Below are positions 1-5,430 of a stretch of DNA of 5,431 bases, one piece after another. Each line of letters starts with the position of its first letter. Position 1 is the first letter of the stretch. Under the pieces are notes generated by a model. That model searched no databases. It saw only the letters and a list, made by a program, of their open reading frames with translations, and was not told where the DNA came from. A program made the translations under genes and the position numbers. Origin of the DNA: JAFGCL01 sp964492335 (lineage in GTDB: Bacteria > Chloroflexota > Dehalococcoidia > UBA2247 > RBG-13-53-26); assembly GCA_964492335.1 (NCBI GenBank), contig CAZBJX010000043.1:1-5431 (forward strand), in the 5' to 3' direction.

Positions 1-654
1 GGCCACGATGAGCCTGGGCTCGGTCAGCTCCTGGACCTCGGCCGGCGTCCAGGTGGGCGCCACCTCCTTGAGGACCATCCCCTCCCGGGTGACCTCGATG
101 ATGGCGATGTCGGTGACCACCAGCTTGACGCACTCCACGGCGGTCAGCTCGTAGCTGCACTTCTTGACGATGCGGGGCTGGTTGTCCTTGGTGACGTGGT
201 TCATGGCGATGATGAGGCGCCTGGCCCCCACTGCCAGGTCCATGGCGCCTCCGATGGTGCCGATCTGCCGCTCGGGCACCAGCCAGTTGGCCAGGTCCCC
301 CTTCTCGGAGACCTGCAGTCCGCCCATGACGCTGATGTCCAGGTGCCCGCCCCTGACGATGGAGAAGGACTCATCGTGGGCGAAGAAGGCCGTGCCGGGG
401 ATGACGGTGACGGGCTGGCCGCCGGCGTTGACGAAATCGGGATCGCCTTCGCCGGCCGTGTGCACCTGCCCGAAGCCCGTCACGCCGTTCTCACTGTGGA
501 AGACCACCTCCCGGCCCGCCGGAACGTAGTTGGAGGCCAGCACCGGGATGCCGATGCCCAGGTTGACGCAGTCACCGTCCTGGAACTCCCTGGCCACCCG
601 GAGGGCCATGGTCTGCCGGTCGAGTCTGAACTTGTCCGCGAACTTGTCTGCCAT
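1..654 (-). CDS. CoA-transferase family I, subunit B (3-oxoacid/acetoacetate type), 3' end cut by window
   Basis: This is the catalytic subunit of a cytoplasmic family I CoA-transferase, which moves CoA between an acyl-CoA and a free acid through a glutamyl-CoA intermediate. The translation has the family core NLGIGIP at about residues 31-37 and HSENG at 53-57, whose Glu55 is the expected catalytic glutamate. It continues with RGGHLDISVMGGLQVSEKG, GDLANWLVPE, GGAMDLAVGA and KCSYELTAVECV. The visible part is 218 residues and ends with EPRLIVA, which matches the end of the usual ~215-220 residue family, so only a few residues are missing. Two ATGs lie side by side (657 and 654). The AGGAGG at 666-661 is 6 nt from the second and only 3 nt from the first, so 654 is preferred. 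The gene follows subunit A in the same operon. The true substrate (acetoacetate, 3-oxoadipate or another acid) cannot be read from the sequence. Confidence 0.93.
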   Translation of the reverse strand, partial: MADKFADKFRLDRQTMALRVAREFQDGDCVNLGIGIPVLASNYVPAGREVVFHSENGVTGFGQVHTAGEGDPDFVNAGGQPVTVIPGTAFFAHDESFSIVRGGHLDISVMGGLQVSEKGDLANWLVPERQIGTIGGAMDLAVGARRLIIAMNHVTKDNQPRIVKKCSYELTAVECVKLVVTDIAIIEVTREGMVLKEVAPTWTPAEVQELTEPRLIVA

Positions 655-660
655 CATCTC

Positions 661-666
661 CCTCCT
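661..666 (-). promoter_or_regulatory. Ribosome binding site of CoA-transferase subunit B
   Basis: A perfect AGGAGG whose first base is the last base of the subunit A TGA stop. The spacing is 3 nt to the ATG at 657 and 6 nt to the ATG at 654, which favours the second ATG. The overlap of stop and Shine-Dalgarno suggests re-initiation or translational coupling that keeps the A and B subunits in balance. Confidence 0.8.
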
Positions 667-1451
667 CAGGCGCTCTTTCTTTCCCGGAATAACCTGTTGG
701 CCTCCAGGGCCTCCTCGCTGATGGCCTTGTCGTCCATCTCAATGTCCGTTGGCCGGGCGATGACCCGGTCCACGTAGACGCTGGGAGTGACGATGGCCTC
801 GGGGTCCAGCGCGCCCAGCTCCACGACCTCGTCCACCTCCGCGATGGTCACTTCGGCCGCGCCGGCCATGGTGGCATTGAACGTCCGCGAGGTGCGGCGG
901 TAGGTCAGGTTTCCCCAGCGGTCGCCCTGGTGGGCCTTGATGAGGGCGAAGTCGGCGTGGATGGGGAGTTCCAGCAGGTAGGTCTTGCCGTTGATGGTCT
1001 TCTTCTCCTTGCCCTTCTCCACAATGGTGCCCACCCCTGTGGGCACATAGACGCCGCCGAGACCGGCCTTGGCCGCCCGGATGCGCTCGGCCAGCGTGCC
1101 CTGCGGCACCATGTCCACCTCGACCTGGCCGGCCCGCAGCAGCTTCTCGAAGGTGTTCTGGTAGATGGTGCTCACCGGCGCCGCCACGATGGCCCTGCGG
1201 ACCAGGCCGCTGCGGACCAGGATGTCCATGTCCTCGGCGAACTTGAAGCCCAGGAGCTTCCACACGTCCGAGCCGAAGCCGGTGGTGTTCGATACGGTGG
1301 TGATGTTCTTCACCCCCTTGCGGGCCAGCGCCTCCAGCAGGCAAGTGGGAGTGCTGGCCACGGTGCCGAATCCCCCTATCATGATGGTGGCGCCATCGGG
1401 GATGTCGGCCACGGCTTCGTCGAAACCGGCCACGATTTTGTTGATGGGCAT
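666..1451 (-). CDS. CoA-transferase family I, subunit A (3-oxoacid/acetoacetate type)
   Basis: This is the partner subunit of the CoA-transferase, forming a heteromeric A/B enzyme in the cytoplasm. The 261-residue product begins MPINKIVAGFDEAVADIPDG and carries the subunit A signature GGFG at residues 26-29. It then has PQGTLAERIR at 116-125, PTGVGT at 137-142, an ADFALIKA segment, and GNLTYRRTSRTFN followed by AAEVTIAEVDEVV. These are typical of the ScoA/AtoD/PcaI group. It is slightly longer than compact homologues (about 220-240), with a short basic C-terminal tail (NRLFRERKSA). The start is supported by AGGAGG at 1466-1461, 9 nt upstream. Its TGA stop overlaps the Shine-Dalgarno sequence of subunit B, so the two are translationally close and transcribed together. 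A sigma-70-like promoter lies about 30-60 bases upstream. No catalytic residue is expected here, because the active-site glutamate sits in subunit B. Confidence 0.94.
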   Translation of the reverse strand: MPINKIVAGFDEAVADIPDGATIMIGGFGTVASTPTCLLEALARKGVKNITTVSNTTGFGSDVWKLLGFKFAEDMDILVRSGLVRRAIVAAPVSTIYQNTFEKLLRAGQVEVDMVPQGTLAERIRAAKAGLGGVYVPTGVGTIVEKGKEKKTINGKTYLLELPIHADFALIKAHQGDRWGNLTYRRTSRTFNATMAGAAEVTIAEVDEVVELGALDPEAIVTPSVYVDRVIARPTDIEMDDKAISEEALEANRLFRERKSA

Positions 1452-1460
1452 GTACCCCCC

Positions 1461-1466
1461 CCTCCT
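1461..1466 (-). promoter_or_regulatory. Ribosome binding site of CoA-transferase subunit A
   Basis: AGGAGG ending 9 nt before the ATG at 1451. It runs into an eight-base homopolymer (C on the plus strand, 1455-1462) that forms the rest of the spacer. Confidence 0.8.
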
Positions 1467-1489
1467 CTGAATGTTTTGGACGATGCAAG

Positions 1490-1517
1490 ACTACATTAGC
1501 CGTCAGAAGACTGTCAA
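1490..1517 (-). promoter_or_regulatory. Sigma-70-like promoter of the CoA-transferase operon
   Basis: On the minus strand a consensus TTGACA (1517-1512) is followed after 16 nt by TGTAGT (1495-1490), which matches TATAAT at four of six positions. Transcription would start near 1483 and give a leader of about 31 nt before the subunit A ATG, with room for its AGGAGG. The position relative to the gene supports the call; the -10 is imperfect. Confidence 0.55.
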
Positions 1518-1586
1518 GCCTCCCCCGCCGGGTGGCCTCCCGGCTGTTGCGCTGCCGCACTGTCTGACCAGGCTGCACCGGACCGC

Positions 1587-1608
1587 GCCGCCGGGCGCGC
1601 CCGGCGGC
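1587..1608. repeat. Perfect 22-bp palindrome in the divergent intergenic region
   Basis: The half-site GCCGCCGGGCG (1587-1597) is followed immediately by its exact reverse complement (1598-1608), with no spacer and no mismatch. It lies between the leftward CoA-transferase promoter and the rightward TATAAT. It also sits between two shorter inverted arms, CTGCCGCA at 1552-1559 and TGCGGCAG at 1622-1629. It could be an operator for a dimeric regulator of both units, a cruciform or a hairpin. There is no T-tract after it on either strand, so an intrinsic terminator is unlikely. Confidence 0.6.
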
Positions 1609-1675
1609 TGCTGTCCCGCGTTGCGGCAGGGCCCGGGCGTGCGGGGAAGAGGCCGCTGTGAAGGAGAGGGCGGCA

Positions 1676-1706
1676 TTGGTCTGCCGGCGTCACTTCAGCC
1701 TATAAT
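1676..1706 (+). promoter_or_regulatory. Candidate promoter of the acyl-CoA synthetase alpha-type gene
   Basis: A perfect TATAAT lies at 1701-1706, standing out in very GC-rich DNA. The best -35 is TTGGTC at 1676-1681 with a long 19-nt spacer, so the -35 is weak. Transcription would begin near 1713, leaving about 55 nt of leader before the ATG at 1769. The box contains the in-frame TAA that closes the reading frame upstream, and it overlaps the earliest TTG codon, which argues against starting there. Confidence 0.45.
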
Positions 1707-1768
1707 TGGTGTGGGCAGGTGACACGCTGACGGGACACGATGGGGCGCGGCCGGTGGCGGGCGCGGGC

Positions 1769-3193
1769 ATGGACCGCACCCGCCACCTCGATGCCGCCTT
1801 CGCCCCTTCCTCCGTGGCCGTCATCGGCGCCGGCCCGCTGAGCGCCGGCCGCTACTACGTAGAGGGCCTGCAGGCCTTCGAGTTCAAAGGGCCCCTCTAC
1901 CCTGTCAGCCCCGGCGGCGGCCAACTGCTGGGGCTGACCGTCCACCGCAGCCTGACGGAGGTGCCCGGGCCGGTGGACCTGGCCATCAGCTGCATCCCCG
2001 CCCGGGCCGTGCCCGGGCTGGTCCGGGAGTGCGTCGAGAAGCGGGTCAAGGTGCTCTCCATGTTCACCTCCGGCTTCTCGGAGACCGGCAGCCAGGCGGG
2101 GCGGGCCCTGGAGGACGAGATAGTGCACGTCGCCCGCGAGGGTGGGGTGCGCCTCATCGGGCCCAACTGCATGGGAGTCTACAGCCCCCGGGGCGGCGTT
2201 TCCTTCGTCAGCGACTTCCCGAAAGAGGCCGGTGGGGTGGCCCTGGTGTGCCAGAGCGGCGGCAACGCCATCTACCTGGTGCGGCTGGGGGCCGAGCGGG
2301 GGATACGCTTCAGCAAGGTCATCTCCTACGGCAACGCCAGTGATGTCAACGAGAGCGATCTGCTGCAGTACCTGGCGGACGACGAAGAGACCGGCCTGGT
2401 GACGGCCTACATCGAGGGGGTGAAGGACGGAGGGCGCTTCCGGCAGGCCCTGGGCCGGCTGGCCGCGCGGAAGCCGGTGGTGGTGCTCAAGGGCGGCGCC
2501 ACGGGCGAAGGGGCCCGCGCCGCCTCGTCCCATACCAGCTCCCTGGCGGGCTCGGACCGGGTGTGGAGCGCCCTCCTGGAAGAGGCCGGCGCGCTGCGGG
2601 TGGGCACCCTCTACGAGCTGGTGGACATCATGGTCACCTTCCAGTTCCTGCGCCCGGTGAGGGGGAGGAGGGTGGCCATGGTGGGGGGCGGGGGAGGGGC
2701 CAGCGTGCTGGCCACCGATGCCTGCGCCCTGTCGGGCTTCAGCCTGCCGGCCATCCCGCCCGGGGTCTCGAAGGCCATGAGGGCGAAGCTGGACAGCGAT
2801 GCCGGCCTGATCCTCACCAACCCCGTAGAGCTCAACCTCTCGCCGGAGGTGACCTACGCCATGACGAAGGCCATGCTGCAGCACGAGGGGTTCGACCTGA
2901 TGCTGGCCAACTGCGTCTTCGGGCAGCACCCGTGGGCCCCCTTCGACTACTGGTTCGACCTGTTCTGTGATACGGTGCTGCGGGCCTATCCCGAGACGGA
3001 CAAGCCCCTGGCGGTGGCCATGGAATCGGCCCTGACCGGCCAGGAGGAGCATTTCGCCGCGCTGCGGCGGAAGTATGTTGAGGCCCGCCTCCCCGTGTAC
3101 TACTCCATGGCGGGGGCCTGCCTGGCCATCGACCGCTGGCTGCGCTACTGCGGAGCACGGACCGGTGGCCTGGCCACGCCACCCGGGCGGTGA
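1769..3193 (+). CDS. Acyl-CoA synthetase (NDP-forming) alpha-type protein: CoA-binding plus succinyl-CoA ligase-like domains
   Basis: The 474-residue product has the layout of the alpha subunit of NDP-forming acetyl/acyl-CoA synthetases (ACD family). These enzymes interconvert acyl-CoA + NDP + Pi and acid + CoA + NTP through a phosphohistidine. An N-terminal Rossmann-like CoA-binding domain carries VAVIGAG (residues 16-22) and YPVSPGGG (44-51). A ligase domain follows with IGPNCMGV (130-137), CQSGGNA (161-167) and SYGNASDVNESDLL from 186. The motif SSHTSSLAGSD holds His255, the expected phosphorylated residue. A second flavodoxin-like domain starts at VGGGGGASVLATDA (about 305) and ends with LPVYYSMAGACLAIDRWLRY. 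The length fits a stand-alone alpha subunit (about 460); the ATP-grasp beta domain is absent here. The ATG at 1769 is chosen because homologues begin just before LDAAFAPSSVAVIGAG and because upstream TTG/GTG codons overlap a TATAAT. No good Shine-Dalgarno precedes it. It is divergent from the CoA-transferase operon. Confidence 0.85.
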   Translation: MDRTRHLDAAFAPSSVAVIGAGPLSAGRYYVEGLQAFEFKGPLYPVSPGGGQLLGLTVHRSLTEVPGPVDLAISCIPARAVPGLVRECVEKRVKVLSMFTSGFSETGSQAGRALEDEIVHVAREGGVRLIGPNCMGVYSPRGGVSFVSDFPKEAGGVALVCQSGGNAIYLVRLGAERGIRFSKVISYGNASDVNESDLLQYLADDEETGLVTAYIEGVKDGGRFRQALGRLAARKPVVVLKGGATGEGARAASSHTSSLAGSDRVWSALLEEAGALRVGTLYELVDIMVTFQFLRPVRGRRVAMVGGGGGASVLATDACALSGFSLPAIPPGVSKAMRAKLDSDAGLILTNPVELNLSPEVTYAMTKAMLQHEGFDLMLANCVFGQHPWAPFDYWFDLFCDTVLRAYPETDKPLAVAMESALTGQEEHFAALRRKYVEARLPVYYSMAGACLAIDRWLRYCGARTGGLATPPGR

Positions 3194-3224
3194 TTGACGC
3201 CGCAGCGAAGCTACGCCACCCGGG
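3176..3224. repeat. Pair of 12-bp direct repeats across the stop codon of the synthetase-like gene
   Basis: ACGCCACCCGGG occurs at 3176-3187, inside the last codons, and again at 3213-3224, just past the stop, 37 bp apart. A shorter GAAGCTA repeat (3207-3213 and 3241-3247) follows. They may mark a small local duplication or slippage at the gene end. No classic hairpin-plus-T terminator is visible in this 70-bp convergent gap. Confidence 0.4.
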
Positions 3225-3263
3225 ATACGAACAGGGCGCCGAAGCTAAGAGCTGCGCGGGCCG

Positions 3264-4022
3264 CTACCGGCCGCCGGCCCCCCTGGCGGGTCTCCGGGGT
3301 GAGGCCTCACGGCCCCCGGCCTCCAGGCCCAGGTCCCGGCCCATCTCCATCAGCGAGTCCAGGGTGACCTCCCGGCCCCAGAGGTCGCGGCAGGCCGCCA
3401 GCGCCCGGCCGGAGGCGTGGGCGGAGAGCCCCATCCGGCCGAAGAGCGAGGCGGCCTCCTCCAGCCGCTCCTCCTGGGCGTAGTGCGGCCACCCCCGGGC
3501 CTGCAGCCGGCCGTCGATGGAGAAGTGCCACAGCGCGTCCAGCCACTGGCTGGTCTGCACCTGGGGGTGGGCCGCCGGGAAGCGGCGCTCCCAGCGGTCT
3601 TTGGCGTGCATGCACTGGTGCCCGAGCACCATCTCGTAGTTGAACTTGTACGCCAGGGGCGACTTGACGAAGATGATGAGCACCGTGTCCCTCTGCCTGT
3701 TGACCGGCGCCCGGCCCTCCAGGGAGTAGGGCCCCCTGTTCACGCTGTAGTCCCACATCTGCAGCGCCGTCTTCTGCGGGGCGATGCCGAGGTCGGCCAG
3801 CACGGTGAGGGCCATCTCCGCCAGGGCGTCCATGCCCTCGCGGGGGAAGAGGGTCTCCAGCGCCTGCTCGTCAGCGCCCAGGAGGGCGTAGCTGATGGCC
3901 ACTCCCTTGCGCACCTCGTTGATGCGCAGGATGGTGTGGCCCAGGACCTTGCCCCGGTCGCTGACGAAGGGGACCTCGTAGTCCAGCCGCAGCTTGCCGA
4001 TGACCTTCAGCCGGGATTCCAC
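3264..4022 (-). CDS. Protein of unknown function with an HQxxH...D motif
   Basis: I do not recognise this 252-residue protein. It has no signal peptide or membrane segment, so it is probably cytoplasmic. The N-terminal half (1-120) looks alpha/beta with regular hydrophobic strands (KVIGKLRLDYEVPFV, DTVLIIFVKSP). The middle holds YEMVLGHQCMHAKDRW, with His135, His139 and Asp142 spaced as in HExxH zinc sites but with Gln where the catalytic Glu would be. LWHFSIDGRL (164-173) adds another His/Asp pair. The C-terminal third is helical and ends in a low-complexity Arg/Gly/Ala tail. The start is the GTG at 4022, because a TATAAT ends 7 nt upstream and no Shine-Dalgarno is present, suggesting a leaderless message; GTG 4028 is the alternative. 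An extension to 4319 would run antisense through a transposon remnant and is unlikely. It converges on the synthetase-like gene. A metal-binding role is only a guess. Confidence 0.75.
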   Translation of the reverse strand: MESRLKVIGKLRLDYEVPFVSDRGKVLGHTILRINEVRKGVAISYALLGADEQALETLFPREGMDALAEMALTVLADLGIAPQKTALQMWDYSVNRGPYSLEGRAPVNRQRDTVLIIFVKSPLAYKFNYEMVLGHQCMHAKDRWERRFPAAHPQVQTSQWLDALWHFSIDGRLQARGWPHYAQEERLEEAASLFGRMGLSAHASGRALAACRDLWGREVTLDSLMEMGRDLGLEAGGREASPRRPARGAGGR

Positions 4023-4029
4023 AGTCACG

Positions 4030-4059
4030 ATTATAGCGCGATCAGCTCCCCATTCCCAA
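4030..4059 (-). promoter_or_regulatory. Promoter of the unknown-function gene, leaderless type
   Basis: On the minus strand TTGGGA (4059-4054, four of six matches to TTGACA) is followed after 18 nt by a perfect TATAAT (4035-4030). Seven nt later comes GTG at 4022, which is where RNA polymerase would be expected to start. No Shine-Dalgarno fits either nearby GTG (4028 or 4022), so a leaderless transcript is the simplest reading. Confidence 0.6.
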
Positions 4060-4087
4060 CTTCGACCAGGAGAACGAAGGCCGCAAG

Positions 4088-4108
4088 CCCCTGGCTTCAG
4101 CCATGGGG
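4088..4108 (+). repeat. IS200/IS605-like imperfect hairpin with bulged T
   Basis: CCCC (4088-4091) and TGGCT (4092-4096) pair with AGCCA (4099-4103) and GGGG (4105-4108), leaving T4104 unpaired. The pattern of AAGCCCC, a short stem, then GGGGAG resembles the terminal subterminal hairpins of IS200/IS605 elements, which often carry an unpaired base and are bound by TnpA as single-stranded DNA. It lies about 30 bp upstream of the -35 of the leftward unknown-function gene. Confidence 0.55.
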
Positions 4109-4143
4109 AGAAGACCATGCGAGGACGGCTTGTATCAGGTAGA

Positions 4144-4160
4144 GGGGGGGGGGATATAAT
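4144..4160 (+). promoter_or_regulatory. G10 tract and TATAAT just upstream of the TnpB fragment
   Basis: Ten consecutive G (4144-4153) are followed by A and then a perfect TATAAT (4155-4160), 6 nt before the ATG at 4167. The only -35 candidate, TTGTAT at 4130-4135 (three of six matches, 19-nt spacer), is poor. If active it would give an almost leaderless transcript, and the homopolymer lies in the promoter spacer. Confidence 0.3.
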
Positions 4161-4166
4161 GCTGGC

Positions 4167-4364
4167 ATGGTTCGAGAGTTCTGTTCCAACAACAACCTGG
4201 TTTGCTCGTGTATCTACCATCTGCACAAGCAGACCACCAAGCTGGTCTCCACCCTCCAGGAGAGAGGTGTGCAGACGGTGGTTACTGGCGACGTGCGGGA
4301 CATCAGAAAAGACCTCCACTATGGGACGATGGCGTCCCCCATTGGAGTGCGCTATGCGCTCTGA
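4167..4364 (+). pseudogene. TnpB (IS200/IS605 OrfB-type) fragment
   Basis: This short frame would encode 65 residues. Its central part, HLHKQTTKLVSTLQERGV at about residues 19-36 followed by VVTGDVRDIRKDLHYG (38-53), closely follows the TnpB segment that leads into the RuvC-II region (usual form: LHK-x-LV, then VVxGDxRxIR, then G-x-NQK-x-HQ). The expected NQKxHQ continuation is gone and is replaced by unrelated residues up to the stop. The first ~18 residues also do not look like TnpB. Full-length TnpB is about 350-420 residues, so the wedge domain, RuvC-I, the zinc finger and RuvC-III are all absent, and no nuclease activity is expected. It lies just upstream of tilS on the same strand. Confidence in the family is moderate to high; confidence that any protein is made is low. 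Confidence 0.65.
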
Positions 4365-4375
4365 TGTTGCCCGTT

Positions 4376-4385
4376 ATGTTAACAT
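4376..4385. repeat. ATGTTAACAT palindrome upstream of tilS
   Basis: A perfect 10-bp palindrome at 4376-4385. The copy of AACATC at 4381-4386 also pairs with GATGTT at 4363-4368. A weak -10-like TATGTT (4375-4380) overlaps it, without a credible -35. It may be an operator or part of the tilS promoter; it may also be chance in a locally AT-richer stretch. Confidence 0.3.
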
Positions 4386-4407
4386 CGTCAGGGCGCCGCC
4401 TCCAGCC

Positions 4408-5430
4408 ATGAACAGCTACGATCTGGCCGCCGCCGTCGAACGCTCCATCGCCCGCCACCGCCTGGCCCTTCCGGGGGAGACGGTGCTGGTGGCCGTCTCC
4501 GGAGGGGCTGACTCCGTGTGCCTGCTGCACGTCCTGGCAGGCCTGCAGGCGAGGCTGGGCATCGCGGTGCGGGCGGCCCACCTCAACCACCGGCTCCGGG
4601 GCGACGAGTCCCGGGGGGATGCCCGCTACGTCTCCCGCCTGGCCCGGAGGCTGGGAGTGCCGCTGACCACCGGGAGCCGGGACGTGCGGGCCGTCCAGGC
4701 CCGCCGGCGGCTGTCCCTGGAGGATGCCGCCCGACAGGTGAGGTACGAGTTCCTGGCCGGCGTGGCCGCGGACGTGGGAGCGCAGCGCGTGGCCGTGGGC
4801 CATACGGCGAACGACCAGGCGGAGACGGTGCTGATGCACCTGGTGCGCGGGTCGGGGCCCACGGGGCTGGTGGGCATGAGGCCGCTCAGTGTCCGGGCAT
4901 CGCCGGGGCCGGCCGGGCTCACCCTGGTGCGGCCGCTGCTGGCGGTGGGCCGGGAGTCTACGCACGCCTACTGCCGGCAGCAGCGGCTGCGGCCGAGGGT
5001 GGACTCCTCCAACCTCTCGCTGTCCCCGCTGCGCAACCGCATCCGGCAGGAGCTGATGCCGCTGCTGCTGTCCTACAACCCCCGGGTGGGGGAGGCCCTG
5101 TCGCGGACGTCCGAGGCCCTGGAAGGCGACCTGGACTGGCTGGAGGAGTGCGTGTCCAGCGCCTGGCCGCAGGTGGTCCGCGGCGAGGGCGGCGCCCTGG
5201 TCCTGGACCGCGGCCGGATGCTGTCGCTGCACCCGGCGGTGCAGCGACACCTGCTGCGGCGGGCGGTCCGGGAGGTGCTGGGTGACCTGGAGGACATCGA
5301 GTGGAAGCACATCGAGCAGATGCGCCGCGGGCTGGGCCTGCGAAAGGGGAAGCGGGTGGTCCTGCCCCGCAGGCTCGTCATGTCCGTCGAGGGCTGCGGG
5401 GCCCGGGTGGCGGCGGCCCCCGCGGGCTAG
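4408..5430 (+). CDS. tilS: tRNA(Ile)-lysidine synthase
   Basis: TilS ligates lysine to C34 of tRNA-Ile(CAU) using ATP, changing decoding from AUG to AUA and charging from Met to Ile; it is cytoplasmic and normally essential. The 340-residue product has the PP-loop SGGADS at 31-36, HLNHRLRGDES at 58-68, and GHTANDQAETVLMHLVRGSG at 131-150. After LVRPLL it has the TilS signature VDSSNLSLSPLRNRIRQELMPLL. In the usual HxxDDQAET motif the first Asp is Asn135 here, while Asp136 and Glu139 are kept. An insert-like helical substrate-binding part follows to the end. The product is shorter than two- or three-domain TilS (about 430-470) and stops soon after the GKRVVLPRRLVM strand, like compact forms near 310-340; a natural short form or a recent early stop cannot be separated here. 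The ATG at 4408 leaves the normal ~30 residues before the PP-loop. No Shine-Dalgarno is evident, and upstream ATG 4354 lies in remnant DNA. Confidence 0.95.
   Translation: MNSYDLAAAVERSIARHRLALPGETVLVAVSGGADSVCLLHVLAGLQARLGIAVRAAHLNHRLRGDESRGDARYVSRLARRLGVPLTTGSRDVRAVQARRRLSLEDAARQVRYEFLAGVAADVGAQRVAVGHTANDQAETVLMHLVRGSGPTGLVGMRPLSVRASPGPAGLTLVRPLLAVGRESTHAYCRQQRLRPRVDSSNLSLSPLRNRIRQELMPLLLSYNPRVGEALSRTSEALEGDLDWLEECVSSAWPQVVRGEGGALVLDRGRMLSLHPAVQRHLLRRAVREVLGDLEDIEWKHIEQMRRGLGLRKGKRVVLPRRLVMSVEGCGARVAAAPAG

Larger units (their letters stand above)
4085..4364 (+). mobile_element. Decayed IS200/IS605-type element remnant
   Basis: An IS605-like terminal hairpin (4088-4108) is followed about 60 bp later by a fragment of TnpB in the same orientation. 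The stretch from about 4155 to 4385 is visibly richer in A/T than its flanks, which is compatible with foreign origin. No TnpA gene, intact TnpB or second end is present, so the element cannot be autonomous. Both boundaries are approximate, and I cannot identify the cleavage-site tetranucleotide. It sits between the unknown-function gene's promoter and tilS. Confidence 0.5.

Noticed and set aside
739..1578. Second minus-strand frame overlapping CoA-transferase subunit A
   Set aside because: Frame-shifted shadow of a well-supported gene, very rich in Gly/Arg/His.
1587..1608. Intrinsic terminator at the palindrome
   Set aside because: No T-run follows on either strand, there is no loop, and it lies between divergent promoters, where a terminator is not needed.
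1706..1768. TTG 1706 or GTG 1709/1754 starts for the synthetase-like protein
   Set aside because: The first two overlap or abut the TATAAT at 1701-1706, none has a Shine-Dalgarno, and the extra residues do not resemble the family N terminus.
1700..3052. 450-residue open frame on the minus strand opposite the synthetase-like gene
   Set aside because: Composition is rich in Gly/His/Pro/Arg with no motif, typical of antisense frames in GC-rich genes; the plus-strand protein has clear family motifs.
3417..4142. 241-residue plus-strand frame opposite the unknown-function gene
   Set aside because: Repetitive Val/His/Leu/Gln composition without motifs. The minus-strand frame has more protein-like composition and a matching promoter.
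4023..4319. N-terminal extension of the unknown-function protein to an ATG at 4319
   Set aside because: It would run antisense through the TnpB fragment and the IS605-like hairpin and across the promoter at 4030-4059.
4144..4407. Intact TnpB/omega-RNA system
   Set aside because: Only about 35 residues of TnpB similarity remain; the catalytic RuvC-I and RuvC-III regions and the 3' guide-RNA region are missing.
4303..5310. 335-residue open frame on the minus strand opposite tilS
   Set aside because: Low-complexity His/Pro/Arg/Gln content and no recognisable domain; tilS on the plus strand is certain.
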